The notes below the pieces were generated by a model. That model searched no databases. It was not told where the DNA came from and saw only the letters and a list, made by a program, of their open reading frames with translations. From VRUE01 sp963703235 (GTDB lineage Bacteria; Actinomycetota; Thermoleophilia; Solirubrobacterales; 70-9), in the NCBI GenBank assembly GCA_963703235.1, contig OY969802.1, forward strand, positions 930,001 through 994,000: a stretch of DNA of 64,000 bases. The letters are read 5' to 3'. Position numbers and translations under genes: made by a program. Within the stretch, counting starts at the first letter, position 1. Each line of letters begins with the position of its first letter. This document shows positions 36,340 through 44,873 of the stretch, piece after piece.

Positions 36340-37714
36340 GCAGCCCGTCCTGGCGCCGCCGGAAATCTTCAAGGCCTACGACATCCGTGGCCTGTACGGC
36401 ACCGAGATGGACGAGACGACGGCGCTGGCGATCGGCCGTGCCTTCGCGCGGGTGCTGGCGCGACTGCGCGGCAAGCAGCCGAGCGAGCTGCGGGTCGGAC
36501 TCGGGCGCGACATGCGCCTGACCGCGCCGACGATGGCCGCCGAGCTGCGCGACGGCCTGATCTTCGAAGGCGTGACCGTGCTCGACGCAGGCATGGTCGC
36601 GACCGAGATGCTCTATCACCTGGTCGGCTCGCGGCAGCTGGACGGCGGCGCGATGGTCACCGCCTCGCACAACCCGAAGGCCTACACCGGCGTCAAGCTC
36701 GTGCGCGAGGGGGCGCTGGCGCTCTCCGGCGAAGCCGGCATCGGCGACGTTCGCCGCGAGATCGAAGCCGGGCTCGGGCCGGCGCCGGGCGGCGGCTCCT
36801 TCGAGGAGGTCGCCGTCTGGGACGAGTACCGCGAGCACGCGCTCTCGTTCGTCGACTCGGGCCGGGTCGAGCCGATGAAAGTCGTCGTCGACGGCGGCAA
36901 CGGGATGGCGGGGCCGATGGTGGGACCGATCCTGCGGCGGCTCGGGCTGGAGCTGGATGAGATGTACTTCGAGCCCGACGGCGAGTTCCCCGACCACGAA
37001 CCGAACCCGCTGCTGGAGGAGAACCGCCGCCTGATAATCGAGCGGGTGCGGGCCAGCGGCGCCGACCTCGGCATCGCCTGGGACGGCGACGCCGATCGCT
37101 GCTTCTTCATCGACGGCGACGGCGTCTTCTGCGACGGCGACTTCGTCTGCGCGCTGCTCGCTCGCGCCGCCCTCGCCAAGAACCCCGGCGCGACGATCCT
37201 CTACGACCCGCGCTCCAGCCGCGCCGTCCCCGACGCGGTCGCCGTCGCGGGCGGGCGGTCCGGCCTCTCCAGGGTCGGCCACGCCTTCTTCAAGGAACGG
37301 ATGAGGGAGACGAGCGCGATTTTCGGCGGCGAGGTCTCCGGTCACTACTACTTCCGCGACTTCTGGTGCGCGGACTCGGGCACGATCCCCGCCCTGCTGA
37401 TGCTGGAGCTGCTCTCGCTCGACGGCCGGCCGCTGGTCGAGCTGATGGCCGAGTTCCGCTCCCGCTACTTCATCTCCGGCGAGATCAACTCGGAGGTCGA
37501 CGATCCGGAGGCGAAGCTGGAGGAGATCGCGGCCCGCTGCAGCGACGGCGAGATAACCCGGCTCGACGGCGTCTCGGTCGATTACCCCGACTGGCACTTC
37601 AACGTGCGCCCCTCCAACACGGAGCCGCTTCTGCGCCTCAACCTCGAGTCGCTGGTGTCCCGCGAGCACATGGAAGAGAAACGCGATGAGATCCTGGGGT
37701 TAATCCGGGCGTGA
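36332..37714 (+). CDS. manB: Phosphomannomutase/phosphoglucomutase
   Basis: Interconverts hexose 1- and 6-phosphates (460 residues, TTG start at 36332). The four alpha-D-phosphohexomutase signatures are present: the catalytic serine in TASHNPKAYTG near 112, the metal loop WDGDADR near 250, the sugar-binding GGEVSGH near 332, and the phosphate-binding RPSNTEPLLR near 430. Substrate preference is not certain from motifs. Confidence 0.93.
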   Translation: MTEQPVLAPPEIFKAYDIRGLYGTEMDETTALAIGRAFARVLARLRGKQPSELRVGLGRDMRLTAPTMAAELRDGLIFEGVTVLDAGMVATEMLYHLVGSRQLDGGAMVTASHNPKAYTGVKLVREGALALSGEAGIGDVRREIEAGLGPAPGGGSFEEVAVWDEYREHALSFVDSGRVEPMKVVVDGGNGMAGPMVGPILRRLGLELDEMYFEPDGEFPDHEPNPLLEENRRLIIERVRASGADLGIAWDGDADRCFFIDGDGVFCDGDFVCALLARAALAKNPGATILYDPRSSRAVPDAVAVAGGRSGLSRVGHAFFKERMRETSAIFGGEVSGHYYFRDFWCADSGTIPALLMLELLSLDGRPLVELMAEFRSRYFISGEINSEVDDPEAKLEEIAARCSDGEITRLDGVSVDYPDWHFNVRPSNTEPLLRLNLESLVSREHMEEKRDEILGLIRA

Positions 37715-38715
37715 CACTCACCCCAGAGGGGGCTTTGGAGCAGGCCGCACTGGCCGGCATCCACTGCCTCCGCATCCCCACCCCCTTCGCGGTAGGCCGG
37801 GTCAACTGCTACCTGCTGGAGGACGAGCCGCTGACCCTGATCGACACCGGCCCCAACTCGGGCAAGGCGCTCGACGAGCTGCAGGGCCAGCTCGCACAGC
37901 GCGGTCACTCGATCGACGACATCGAGCTCGTCATCGTCACCCACCAGCACATCGACCACCTGGGCCTGGTCGAGATCGTCGTCGAGCACTCCGGCGCCGA
38001 GGTGGCGGCGCTCGACCTCGCCGCCGAGCGGTTGGCGAACTTCCGCGAGGACGCCGACCGCGAGGACGAGTTCGCGGTCGAGCTGATGCTGCGCAACGGC
38101 ATCCCCTCCGAGGTCGCCTTCGCCCTGCAGAGCGTCTCGCGCAGCTTCCGCGGCTGGGGATCGCGTGCCGAGGTGACCCGACCGCTCGCCGACGGCGAGG
38201 AGATCGTCTTCGGCGACCGCACTCTGCAGGCGCTGCACCGCCCCGGTCACAGCCCCTCCGACACCGTCTTCTGGGACGTCGAGCGGCGGATCCTGATTGC
38301 CGCCGACCACCTGATCGCCCACATCTCCTCCAACCCGCTGATCGCGCGCCCGCTCGACGGCTCCAGCGAGCGCACCCAGGCGCTCGTCACCTACATCGAG
38401 TCGATGAAGAAGACCCGCGAGCTGCCGGCTGAGATCGTCCTCTCCGGCCACGGCGAGCCGATTGTCGACCACGTGGCGCTGATCGACGACCGCCTCGTCA
38501 AGCACGAGCGCCGCAAGGAGAAGATCTTCGAGCTGATCGCCGAGCAGCCCCGCAGCGGTTACGAGATCGCCCAGGCGATCTGGGGCAACGTCGCCGTCAC
38601 CCAGGCCTTCCTCACCCTCTCCGAGGTGATCGGCCACGCCGACCTGCTCGTCAACGAGGGCCGCGTACGCCAAGTCGACGACGGGGAGGTGATCCGCTAT
38701 GAGGCGACCGGGTAG
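37711..38715 (+). CDS. Metallo-beta-lactamase-fold hydrolase with C-terminal winged-helix segment
   Basis: 334 residues. The metal motif THQHIDH lies near 71-77, further ligands in HRPGHSPSD, AADHLIAH and LSGHGEP. The segment after about residue 265 (ERRKEKIFELIAEQPRSGYEIAQAIWG) resembles the winged helix of LACTB2-like proteins, which cut RNA or hydrolyse thioesters. GTG start overlaps the preceding stop; the gene end overlaps the next gene by 17 bp. Confidence 0.88.
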   Translation: MTLTPEGALEQAALAGIHCLRIPTPFAVGRVNCYLLEDEPLTLIDTGPNSGKALDELQGQLAQRGHSIDDIELVIVTHQHIDHLGLVEIVVEHSGAEVAALDLAAERLANFREDADREDEFAVELMLRNGIPSEVAFALQSVSRSFRGWGSRAEVTRPLADGEEIVFGDRTLQALHRPGHSPSDTVFWDVERRILIAADHLIAHISSNPLIARPLDGSSERTQALVTYIESMKKTRELPAEIVLSGHGEPIVDHVALIDDRLVKHERRKEKIFELIAEQPRSGYEIAQAIWGNVAVTQAFLTLSEVIGHADLLVNEGRVRQVDDGEVIRYEATG

Positions 38716-39661
38716 GCGGGGCGCCAAGAAGCGGATGCTGATCATCGTCAACCCCTACGCGACGACCGTCTCCGACCGGTTGAAGAACCTGGTGGTCTAC
38801 GCGCTGCAGGGGCGCTACGAGGTCGAGACCGTCTCCACCGAGGCGCAGAACCACGCGACCGAGATCGGCCGTGAGGTACGCGATCACGGCTACGACGTCG
38901 TCGTCGCCTTCGGCGGCGACGGCACCCTGAACGAGGTCGCCAACGGCCTCGCCGGCACCGACGTGCCGGTCTCGGTCCTGCCCGGCGGCTCGACCAATGT
39001 CGTCTGCCGCACGCTCGGCATCCCCAACGACGTCGTCGACGCCACCGAGCACCTGCTGGCGCTGGCCGACGAGTGGGCGCCGCGGCGGATCGACCTCGGC
39101 GTGGTCGACGACCGCCACTTCGTCTTCTCCTGCGGGGCCGGCATCGACGCCACCGTGGTCAGGCGGGTCGACGCCCATCCCAGGCTGAAGGCCACCACCG
39201 GCCCCTACTACTACACCTGGGCAGCGATCTCCGCCTTCTACCGCAGCTACATGGTCAACCCGGTCAAGCTGCGGGTCGAGGCGAACGGCACCACGGCCGA
39301 GGGCGTGACCGCGCTGACCCAGAACTCCGATCCGCTCACCTTCTTCGGCCGGCGACCTATCCGCGTCTGCGAGGGCATCGCCTTCGACGACGGCGCCCTG
39401 TCAGTGGGCGTGCTGCAGCGTGCCGCGCTGCGCGACATGCCGACCCTGATCCCGCGTCTGTTCAGCGAAAAGCGCCCCGCCGCCCGCCATCGGCGGATCG
39501 ACCAGATCGAGGGAGTGACCGAGGCGACGGTCAGCTCGGCCTCGCAGACCCGGGACGGGACGACCCGTCCCTTCCCGGTCCAGGTCGACGGCGACTACAT
39601 AGGCGAGCGCACTCGGATTCAGCTCGCGATCGAGCCCGGCGCCCTGACGATTGTTGCCTGA
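38699..39661 (+). CDS. Diacylglycerol-kinase-like lipid kinase
   Basis: 320 residues. The DAGK catalytic domain has IIVNPYA near 15, the nucleotide-binding FGGDGTLNEVANGL near 70-83 and LPGGSTNVVCR near 98. The C-terminal part ends in VQVDGDYIG, typical of this family. It could phosphorylate diacylglycerol or a related lipid in phospholipid turnover. Its TGA stop lies within the left foot of a family 2 element. Confidence 0.9.
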   Translation: MRRPGRRGAKKRMLIIVNPYATTVSDRLKNLVVYALQGRYEVETVSTEAQNHATEIGREVRDHGYDVVVAFGGDGTLNEVANGLAGTDVPVSVLPGGSTNVVCRTLGIPNDVVDATEHLLALADEWAPRRIDLGVVDDRHFVFSCGAGIDATVVRRVDAHPRLKATTGPYYYTWAAISAFYRSYMVNPVKLRVEANGTTAEGVTALTQNSDPLTFFGRRPIRVCEGIAFDDGALSVGVLQRAALRDMPTLIPRLFSEKRPAARHRRIDQIEGVTEATVSSASQTRDGTTRPFPVQVDGDYIGERTRIQLAIEPGALTIVA

Positions 39662-39758
39662 GGTTCGAGAGGCAAGTCTGGCAAGGACGCAGGGAGCGTG
39701 GCGTGCTCTGCACGCGAGCGACCGAGGACGCTGCCAGGCGCCGCCTATCGGACCTCAG
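39658..39758 (+). repeat. Family 2 stem-core element, copy 3
   Basis: Outer arms 39658-39673 and 39743-39758 pair over 16 positions with one U-G and one G-A; the inner stem GTCTGGCA/TGCCAGGC has another U-G, both wobbles on the plus strand. The AAG / GCGCCG-like internal loop and the core GGACGCAGGGAG ... GCGTG-CTCTG-CACGC ... AGCGACCGAGGACGC match the other copies. It fills the gap between convergent genes and encodes the stop codons of both. Confidence 0.82.
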
Positions 39759-41899
39759 ACCGTCGGCGTGATCCGGTAGGCGTCGAAGACCGACTCGACG
39801 TTGCGCAGGCGGGAGATGCACTGCTTGAGCTGCTCGGTGTCGCCGACCTCGACGACGAAGCGGTTCTTCACCATCGGGTGCTTGGTCATGCAGCTGGCGC
39901 CGACGATGTTGATGCCAACCTCCGCGAAGGTCCGCGAGAGATCCTCGAGCAGGCGGGTGCGGTCGTAGGCGTCGATCTGCAGCTCGACCCGGAAAGTCGA
40001 CTCGTTCTCGCCGCCCCAGCTGACGTCGACGAACCGTTCCGGTGCTTTCTTCAGCGCCTTCAGGTTCTTGCAGTCGGTGCGGTGGATCGTGATGCCGCGG
40101 CCGAGCGAGACGTAGCCGGCGATCTCGTCGCCCGGCACCGGCCGGCAGCACTTGGCCAGCCGCACGACGACGTTCTCGGCCCCCTTGACGCTGATCCCGT
40201 AGTCGGCGGCGTCCTTGGTCCGCCGCGCCTTGTCCTCGCGTGCCTCGCCGGGCAGGCCGAGCGGCTCCTCCTCGACCGCCTCGCCGGCTTTCAGCCGCTG
40301 CATCAACTTGTTCGCGACCGCCTTGGTCGCGATCTTGCCCTGGCCGAGGGCGATGTAGAAGTCGGTCGCCTTGCGGAAGCCCATCTCGCGGATCACGTCC
40401 GCCAGCAGCGGCGACATCGCCAGCTTCTGCATCGGCAGGCCGCGCTTGCGCAGCGCCTCCTCCAGCGCCTCGCGGCCGTTGCGCTCGGCGTCCTCGCGCC
40501 GCTCCTCTTTGAAAAAGGCACGGATCTTGTTGCGGGCGCGGCTGGTCCGCACCAGCTTCAGCCAGTCGCGCGAGGGCCCACGCTTCTGTTTCGCCGTCAG
40601 CACCTCGACGATGTCGCCCGAGCGCAGCTGGTAGTGCAGCGGCACGATCGAGCCGTTGACCTTGGCGCCGACGCAGCGGTGGCCGACATCGGTGTGGACG
40701 GCGTAGGCGAAGTCCAGCGGCGTCGAGCCGGCGGAGAGGTTCTTCACCTCGCCCTTCGGGGTGAAGACGAAGACCTCGTCCTCGAACAGGTCGACCTTGA
40801 GCGACTCGAGGAACTCGGCCGGGCCCTGCTCGCCCTCGGCCTCGACCAGCTGCCGCAGCCAGGTCATCTTCTCCCGCTGCGGGTCGCCGCTGCCGCCCTC
40901 TTTGTAGGCGACGTGGGCGGCGATCCCGTACTCGGCCAGCTTGTGCATGTCGGCGGTGCGGATCTGGATCTCCAGCGGTTTGCCTTCGGGCCCGATCACC
41001 GTCGTGTGCAGCGCCTGGTACATGTTGGCCTTCGGCATCGCGACGAAGTCCTTGAAGCGGCCGGGCAGCGGCTTCCAGAGCGAGTGGATGATCCCGATCG
41101 CGCCGTAGCAGTCCTTGACCGAGCCGACGATCACCCGCATCGCGGTCAGGTCGAAGATCTCGTTGAACTCGCGCCCTTTCTTGGTCATCTTCGTGTAGAT
41201 CGAGTAGAAGTGCTTGGCGCGGCCTGAGATCTCGGACTCGATGCCGACCTGCTTCAGCTCCGCCGCGAGGAACTCGCCCGCCTGGCTGACGTAGACCTCG
41301 CGCTCGTCGCGCTGCTGGGCGACCAGCTGTTTGATCTCCTTGTACTTGCGCGGGTGCAGGGTCGCAAAGGCGAGGTCCTCCAGCTCCCATTTGATCGCGT
41401 GGATCCCGAGCCGGTGGGCAAGCGGCGCGTAGATCTCCAGCGTCTCGCGCGACTTCGCCGTCTGCTTCTGCTTCGGCAGCGCGCCGAGCGTGCGCATGTT
41501 GTGGAGACGGTCGGCCAGCTTGATCAGGATCACCCTGACGTCGGTGGCCATCGCCACCATCATCTTGCGGTAGTTCTCGGCCTGGCGCTCGTCGCGGCTC
41601 TCGAAGGTGATCTCGGTCAGCTTGGTGACGCCGTCGACGAGCTTGGCGATCTCCTCGCCGAACTCCTCGCGGATCTCCTCCAGACTGGCGCTGGTGTCCT
41701 CGACGGTGTCGTGCAGGAGGGCGGCGCAGAGCGTCTCGGTGTCGAGCCGCATTCCGGCGCAGATCTGGGCGACGCCGACCGGGTGGGTGATGAACTCGTC
41801 GCCGGAGCGGCGCAGCTGGTCGGCGTGGCGATCACAGGCGAAGTCGAAGGCGTGTGCAACCGCCTCCCGGTCGATCTCGGGCGAGTCGAACTCCTCCAC
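39755..41899 (-). CDS. rel: Bifunctional (p)ppGpp synthetase/hydrolase
   Basis: Makes and degrades the stringent-response alarmone (714 residues). The HD hydrolase domain is intact (THPVGVAQI near 38, HDTVED at 63-68), the synthetase domain has FVAMPKANMYQALHT near 285, followed by a TGS domain (VFTPKGEVKNLSAGSTPLDFAYAVH in segments) near 375 and a C-terminal ACT domain. A single long Rel is usual in actinobacteria. Its stop lies inside the family 2 element. Confidence 0.96.
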   Translation of the reverse strand: MEEFDSPEIDREAVAHAFDFACDRHADQLRRSGDEFITHPVGVAQICAGMRLDTETLCAALLHDTVEDTSASLEEIREEFGEEIAKLVDGVTKLTEITFESRDERQAENYRKMMVAMATDVRVILIKLADRLHNMRTLGALPKQKQTAKSRETLEIYAPLAHRLGIHAIKWELEDLAFATLHPRKYKEIKQLVAQQRDEREVYVSQAGEFLAAELKQVGIESEISGRAKHFYSIYTKMTKKGREFNEIFDLTAMRVIVGSVKDCYGAIGIIHSLWKPLPGRFKDFVAMPKANMYQALHTTVIGPEGKPLEIQIRTADMHKLAEYGIAAHVAYKEGGSGDPQREKMTWLRQLVEAEGEQGPAEFLESLKVDLFEDEVFVFTPKGEVKNLSAGSTPLDFAYAVHTDVGHRCVGAKVNGSIVPLHYQLRSGDIVEVLTAKQKRGPSRDWLKLVRTSRARNKIRAFFKEERREDAERNGREALEEALRKRGLPMQKLAMSPLLADVIREMGFRKATDFYIALGQGKIATKAVANKLMQRLKAGEAVEEEPLGLPGEAREDKARRTKDAADYGISVKGAENVVVRLAKCCRPVPGDEIAGYVSLGRGITIHRTDCKNLKALKKAPERFVDVSWGGENESTFRVELQIDAYDRTRLLEDLSRTFAEVGINIVGASCMTKHPMVKNRFVVEVGDTEQLKQCISRLRNVESVFDAYRITPTV

Positions 41900-41934
41900 G
41901 ACGGCGAAGAGGTCGCCGAGGAGCTCGTGCTGCG

Positions 41935-44454
41935 CTACGTCCTGTTGCGTCGTTCGAGGTATTGCAGGGCCTCCTGATGACGGGCGCCATAGGCGCGGAA
42001 TGCCGCCGAGCGCTCCAGATCGGTTTCCCCTGAGGATACGACCCCGACCGTGCCGCTACCGCCGTCCGGGGCTCCCTGCACCAGCCCGAGCTCGTCGAGG
42101 ATCCGAAAGCAGCGAGCCGCCACCTCGGGGCCCCGCGGGTGCGACCCGCTCCCCCGCAGCGCCGCCTGCAGTCTCTCGCCGCTCGCCTCGCCCGCGTCGC
42201 GCAGGTCGCGGAAGGCCGCGATCAGGATCGGCCGCCGCGCGAGCTGCTCCTCCAGCGCCGCCAGCGCCGCCGTCACCTCGGCTTCCTCCCAAGCCTCGTG
42301 CAGATACCCGGGGTGTCCCTCCCCCTCCTCCCAGCCGTCGACCGGGCAGGTGAGCAAGCGCTCGTGGTGTGCCGAAGGCGGCGGGTCGACGAGGACGAGA
42401 TGGGAAAACTCGCGGGCGAGGCTGGGAGCGCGCTCCAGCGCCAGGTAGTCGGTAACCGCGGGCGTCCGCAGGTCGTCGACCACGGCGCCGCCGCAGCGGT
42501 CGCAGGCAACCCCCTCGGAGCGGTCGGCGAAACGGGCCAGGCCCGCCAACGCGGCGCGGCGCGGAGCGTCGGCGCAGACCGCCAGGACCTCGGCGCCACT
42601 GGAGAGAAGCTCGGCGATCGAGGCGGCGGCGGAGCCCTGGCCGCGCAGGATCTCGCGGCCGCGGGGCGCTTCCGAATCGGGACCGGAGGAGGGCTCGAGC
42701 GGCAGCCGCAACTCGCGCTCGAAGCGACCCCACCACTCTTCGCCGGGGCAGCTGCAGACCTGCTGCACGGGATACAGCTCGCGCAGCACGACCTGGGGCT
42801 CGACCGAGCCGTTCCAGCGGTTGACGTCCAGCCGCAGCGCGACATCGACCGGCTCTTCGCGCGTGGCGGCTCCGATCTCCGAGCGGCCGAAAGCGACCCC
42901 GAGCGCCTTGTGGCCACCGCTGAGAAGGCTGAACCGGCAGTGCTTCCCTTCCCCCATCGCTCTCACGTCGCGGATCCGGGCCGAGGGGGTGAGCAGCCGT
43001 ACACCCGGATTGCCCATCCCGAAGGGGGCCAGGCGCTCGAGCTCCTCGGCCAGGCCGAGGCCGAGGCCGGCGCCGCCGACGAAGGCGTCGATCCGCTCGG
43101 TTCGGATCGGCGGCTCCGGACCGAGCACCGTCTCGGCGTGGGCCGCAAAGGCCTCGCGGAAGGCGTCGAGCTGGCCCGGCCGCAGCTGCAGGCCGGCGGC
43201 GGCGCGGTGGCCGCCGAAGCGCTCCAGGTGCTCGGAGCAGGCCTCGAGCGCCGCTAACAGATCGAAGCCGGGGATGCTGCGGCCGGAGCCGCGGCCGGAG
43301 CCGTCGCTCTCGAGCGAGACGACCACTGCTGGGCGGTAGTGGCGCTCGACCAGGCGCGAGGCGACGATGCCGATCACGCCGGGGTGCCAACCCTCGCCGG
43401 CGAGCACGAGACCGGCGCCGTCGCGCAAACGATCGGGCAGCTCGCGGCGGGCCGCCTCGGCGGCGGCGTCGACCTCGCGCTCGGTCGCCCGCCGCTCGCC
43501 GTTGGCCCGGTTCAGCTCGGCCGCGATCGCGGCAGCGCGGCTCTCATCGGCGGTCAGGAACAGCTCGACGCCGGCGTCCGCGCGGTAGAGCCGCCCGGCG
43601 GCGTTGATCCGCGGCGCCAGCCGGAACGAGAGATCGCTCTCGTCGAGTGCGGTCGGCTCGCAGCGGGCCGCCTCGAGCAGGGCGCGGAGACCGGGGCGGC
43701 GGGCCCGGCGACCCTCCTCCAGTCCACGGCGCACGAGGGCTCGGTTCTCGCCCACCAACGGGACGACGTCGGCGACCGTGGCCAGCGCGACCAGGTCGAG
43801 GTCGGCGTCGGGGTCGTCGCTGTGACCCGCCTCCGCTCGCAGGGCCAAGGCGAGCTTCCAAGCTACCCCGGTTCCGCAGAGGTGTTCGAACGGGTAGCCG
43901 TCCAGCCTCGGGTGCAGAAGCGGGCAGTCGGGCAGCTCGCTGCCGGGCTGATGATGGTCGGTGACGACGATCTCCATCCCCAGCGAGCGCGCCAGCGCCA
44001 CCTCCTCGACCGCGGTCACGCCGCAATCGACGGTGATCAGCAGCGACGTCCCGCGGGCCGCCAGCCGCTCGACGTTGGCCGCCGTCAACCCGTAGCCGTC
44101 GGCGATCCGGTCCGGGATCAACCAGTCGCACTCGCCGCCGAGCTCGCGCAGAGCGCCGACCAGGATCGCGGTGGCGCAGACGCCGTCGACGTCGAAGTCG
44201 CCGTGGACGGCGATGCGGCTGCCGACGCGCACGGTCGTCAGGACCTGCTCGACGATCTGGCTCATCGAGGCGAACGCGGACGCCGCGTGCGTCTCGTCGG
44301 CGGCAAGGAAGGCACGAGCTGCCTCGGGGCTCCCGTAGCCGCGGCGGACGAGGGTTACGGCAACCGGCTCGCTCAGTCCCAGCTCAGCCACGAGCGCCCG
44401 CACCTCGCGGTACGAGTAGGGCTCGGAGCGGTAGGCGTGGGCGGAATCCGGCAC
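41935..44454 (-). CDS. recJ: Single-stranded-DNA exonuclease RecJ with long C-terminal extension
   Basis: 839 residues. The DHH core has HGDFDVDGVCA near 84, TVDCGV near 141 and VTDHHQP near 165; the DHHA1 part has GEGWHPGVIGIVASRL and ERFGGHRAAAG; an OB-fold follows near 480-560. The last 270 residues form an extra domain with a CDRCGG motif and a helicase-like LVLVDPPPSAHHE segment not found in short RecJ proteins. Stop is 35 bp from the rel start. Confidence 0.92.
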   Translation of the reverse strand: MPDSAHAYRSEPYSYREVRALVAELGLSEPVAVTLVRRGYGSPEAARAFLAADETHAASAFASMSQIVEQVLTTVRVGSRIAVHGDFDVDGVCATAILVGALRELGGECDWLIPDRIADGYGLTAANVERLAARGTSLLITVDCGVTAVEEVALARSLGMEIVVTDHHQPGSELPDCPLLHPRLDGYPFEHLCGTGVAWKLALALRAEAGHSDDPDADLDLVALATVADVVPLVGENRALVRRGLEEGRRARRPGLRALLEAARCEPTALDESDLSFRLAPRINAAGRLYRADAGVELFLTADESRAAAIAAELNRANGERRATEREVDAAAEAARRELPDRLRDGAGLVLAGEGWHPGVIGIVASRLVERHYRPAVVVSLESDGSGRGSGRSIPGFDLLAALEACSEHLERFGGHRAAAGLQLRPGQLDAFREAFAAHAETVLGPEPPIRTERIDAFVGGAGLGLGLAEELERLAPFGMGNPGVRLLTPSARIRDVRAMGEGKHCRFSLLSGGHKALGVAFGRSEIGAATREEPVDVALRLDVNRWNGSVEPQVVLRELYPVQQVCSCPGEEWWGRFERELRLPLEPSSGPDSEAPRGREILRGQGSAAASIAELLSSGAEVLAVCADAPRRAALAGLARFADRSEGVACDRCGGAVVDDLRTPAVTDYLALERAPSLAREFSHLVLVDPPPSAHHERLLTCPVDGWEEGEGHPGYLHEAWEEAEVTAALAALEEQLARRPILIAAFRDLRDAGEASGERLQAALRGSGSHPRGPEVAARCFRILDELGLVQGAPDGGSGTVGVVSSGETDLERSAAFRAYGARHQEALQYLERRNRT

Positions 44455-44532
44455 GCAGCCAGGCTAGGCGGCACCCGGGACGGATTCCTCGTCAGCCAGC
44501 CTCGGAAAATGGCACTTCCCAAGCCGCCCGAT

Positions 44533-44585
44533 CGGACGAGCCGTGAGTTGAGCACCCTATGGGTAGCTAACTCACGGCTCGTCCG
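44533..44585. repeat. Hairpin repeat, family 3, copy 2
   Basis: CGGACGAGCCGTGAGTT and AACTCACGGCTCGTCCG pair perfectly over 17 bp; the top folds as ACCC-TAT-GGGT with a small internal loop. The top and inner stem match copy 1 at 5678-5728. It lies between the small membrane protein gene and recJ with no T-run on either strand. Confidence 0.85.
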
Positions 44586-44586
44586 C

Positions 44587-44853
44587 TCAGGCCTGTTGTT
44601 CTTCCTGGCGTGCGCCGATCGCCCAGACGACGGCGAGGCCGATCGCGACGCCGGGAACCGCCAGCAGCGCCGTCGCCAGGTCGGTGTCGCCGAGGCCTTT
44701 GCCGCTGGCGGCCTGGGCGATGGCGCCGAAGAGGACGGCGCCGATCGTCGAGCCGAGCAGGGCGCCGATGATCCCCTGCCAGAAACGGTCCGGCAGGAAG
44801 ATCGTGAAATGCCAGAGGGCCAGCCCCATCGTGAACCAGACGACCAGTGCCAT
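44587..44853 (-). CDS. Small membrane protein
   Basis: 88 residues with three hydrophobic stretches, about 2-17, 26-48 (IIGALLGSTIGAVLFGAIAQ) and 60-80. The glycine-rich second segment resembles GlsB/transglycosylase-associated small membrane proteins, but I cannot assign it. It lies 20 bp after secDF on the same strand and its stop sits next to the family 3 hairpin. Confidence 0.7.
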   Translation of the reverse strand: MALVVWFTMGLALWHFTIFLPDRFWQGIIGALLGSTIGAVLFGAIAQAASGKGLGDTDLATALLAVPGVAIGLAVVWAIGARQEEQQA

Positions 44854-44873
44854 TTAGGCGCAACCCTCCATCT

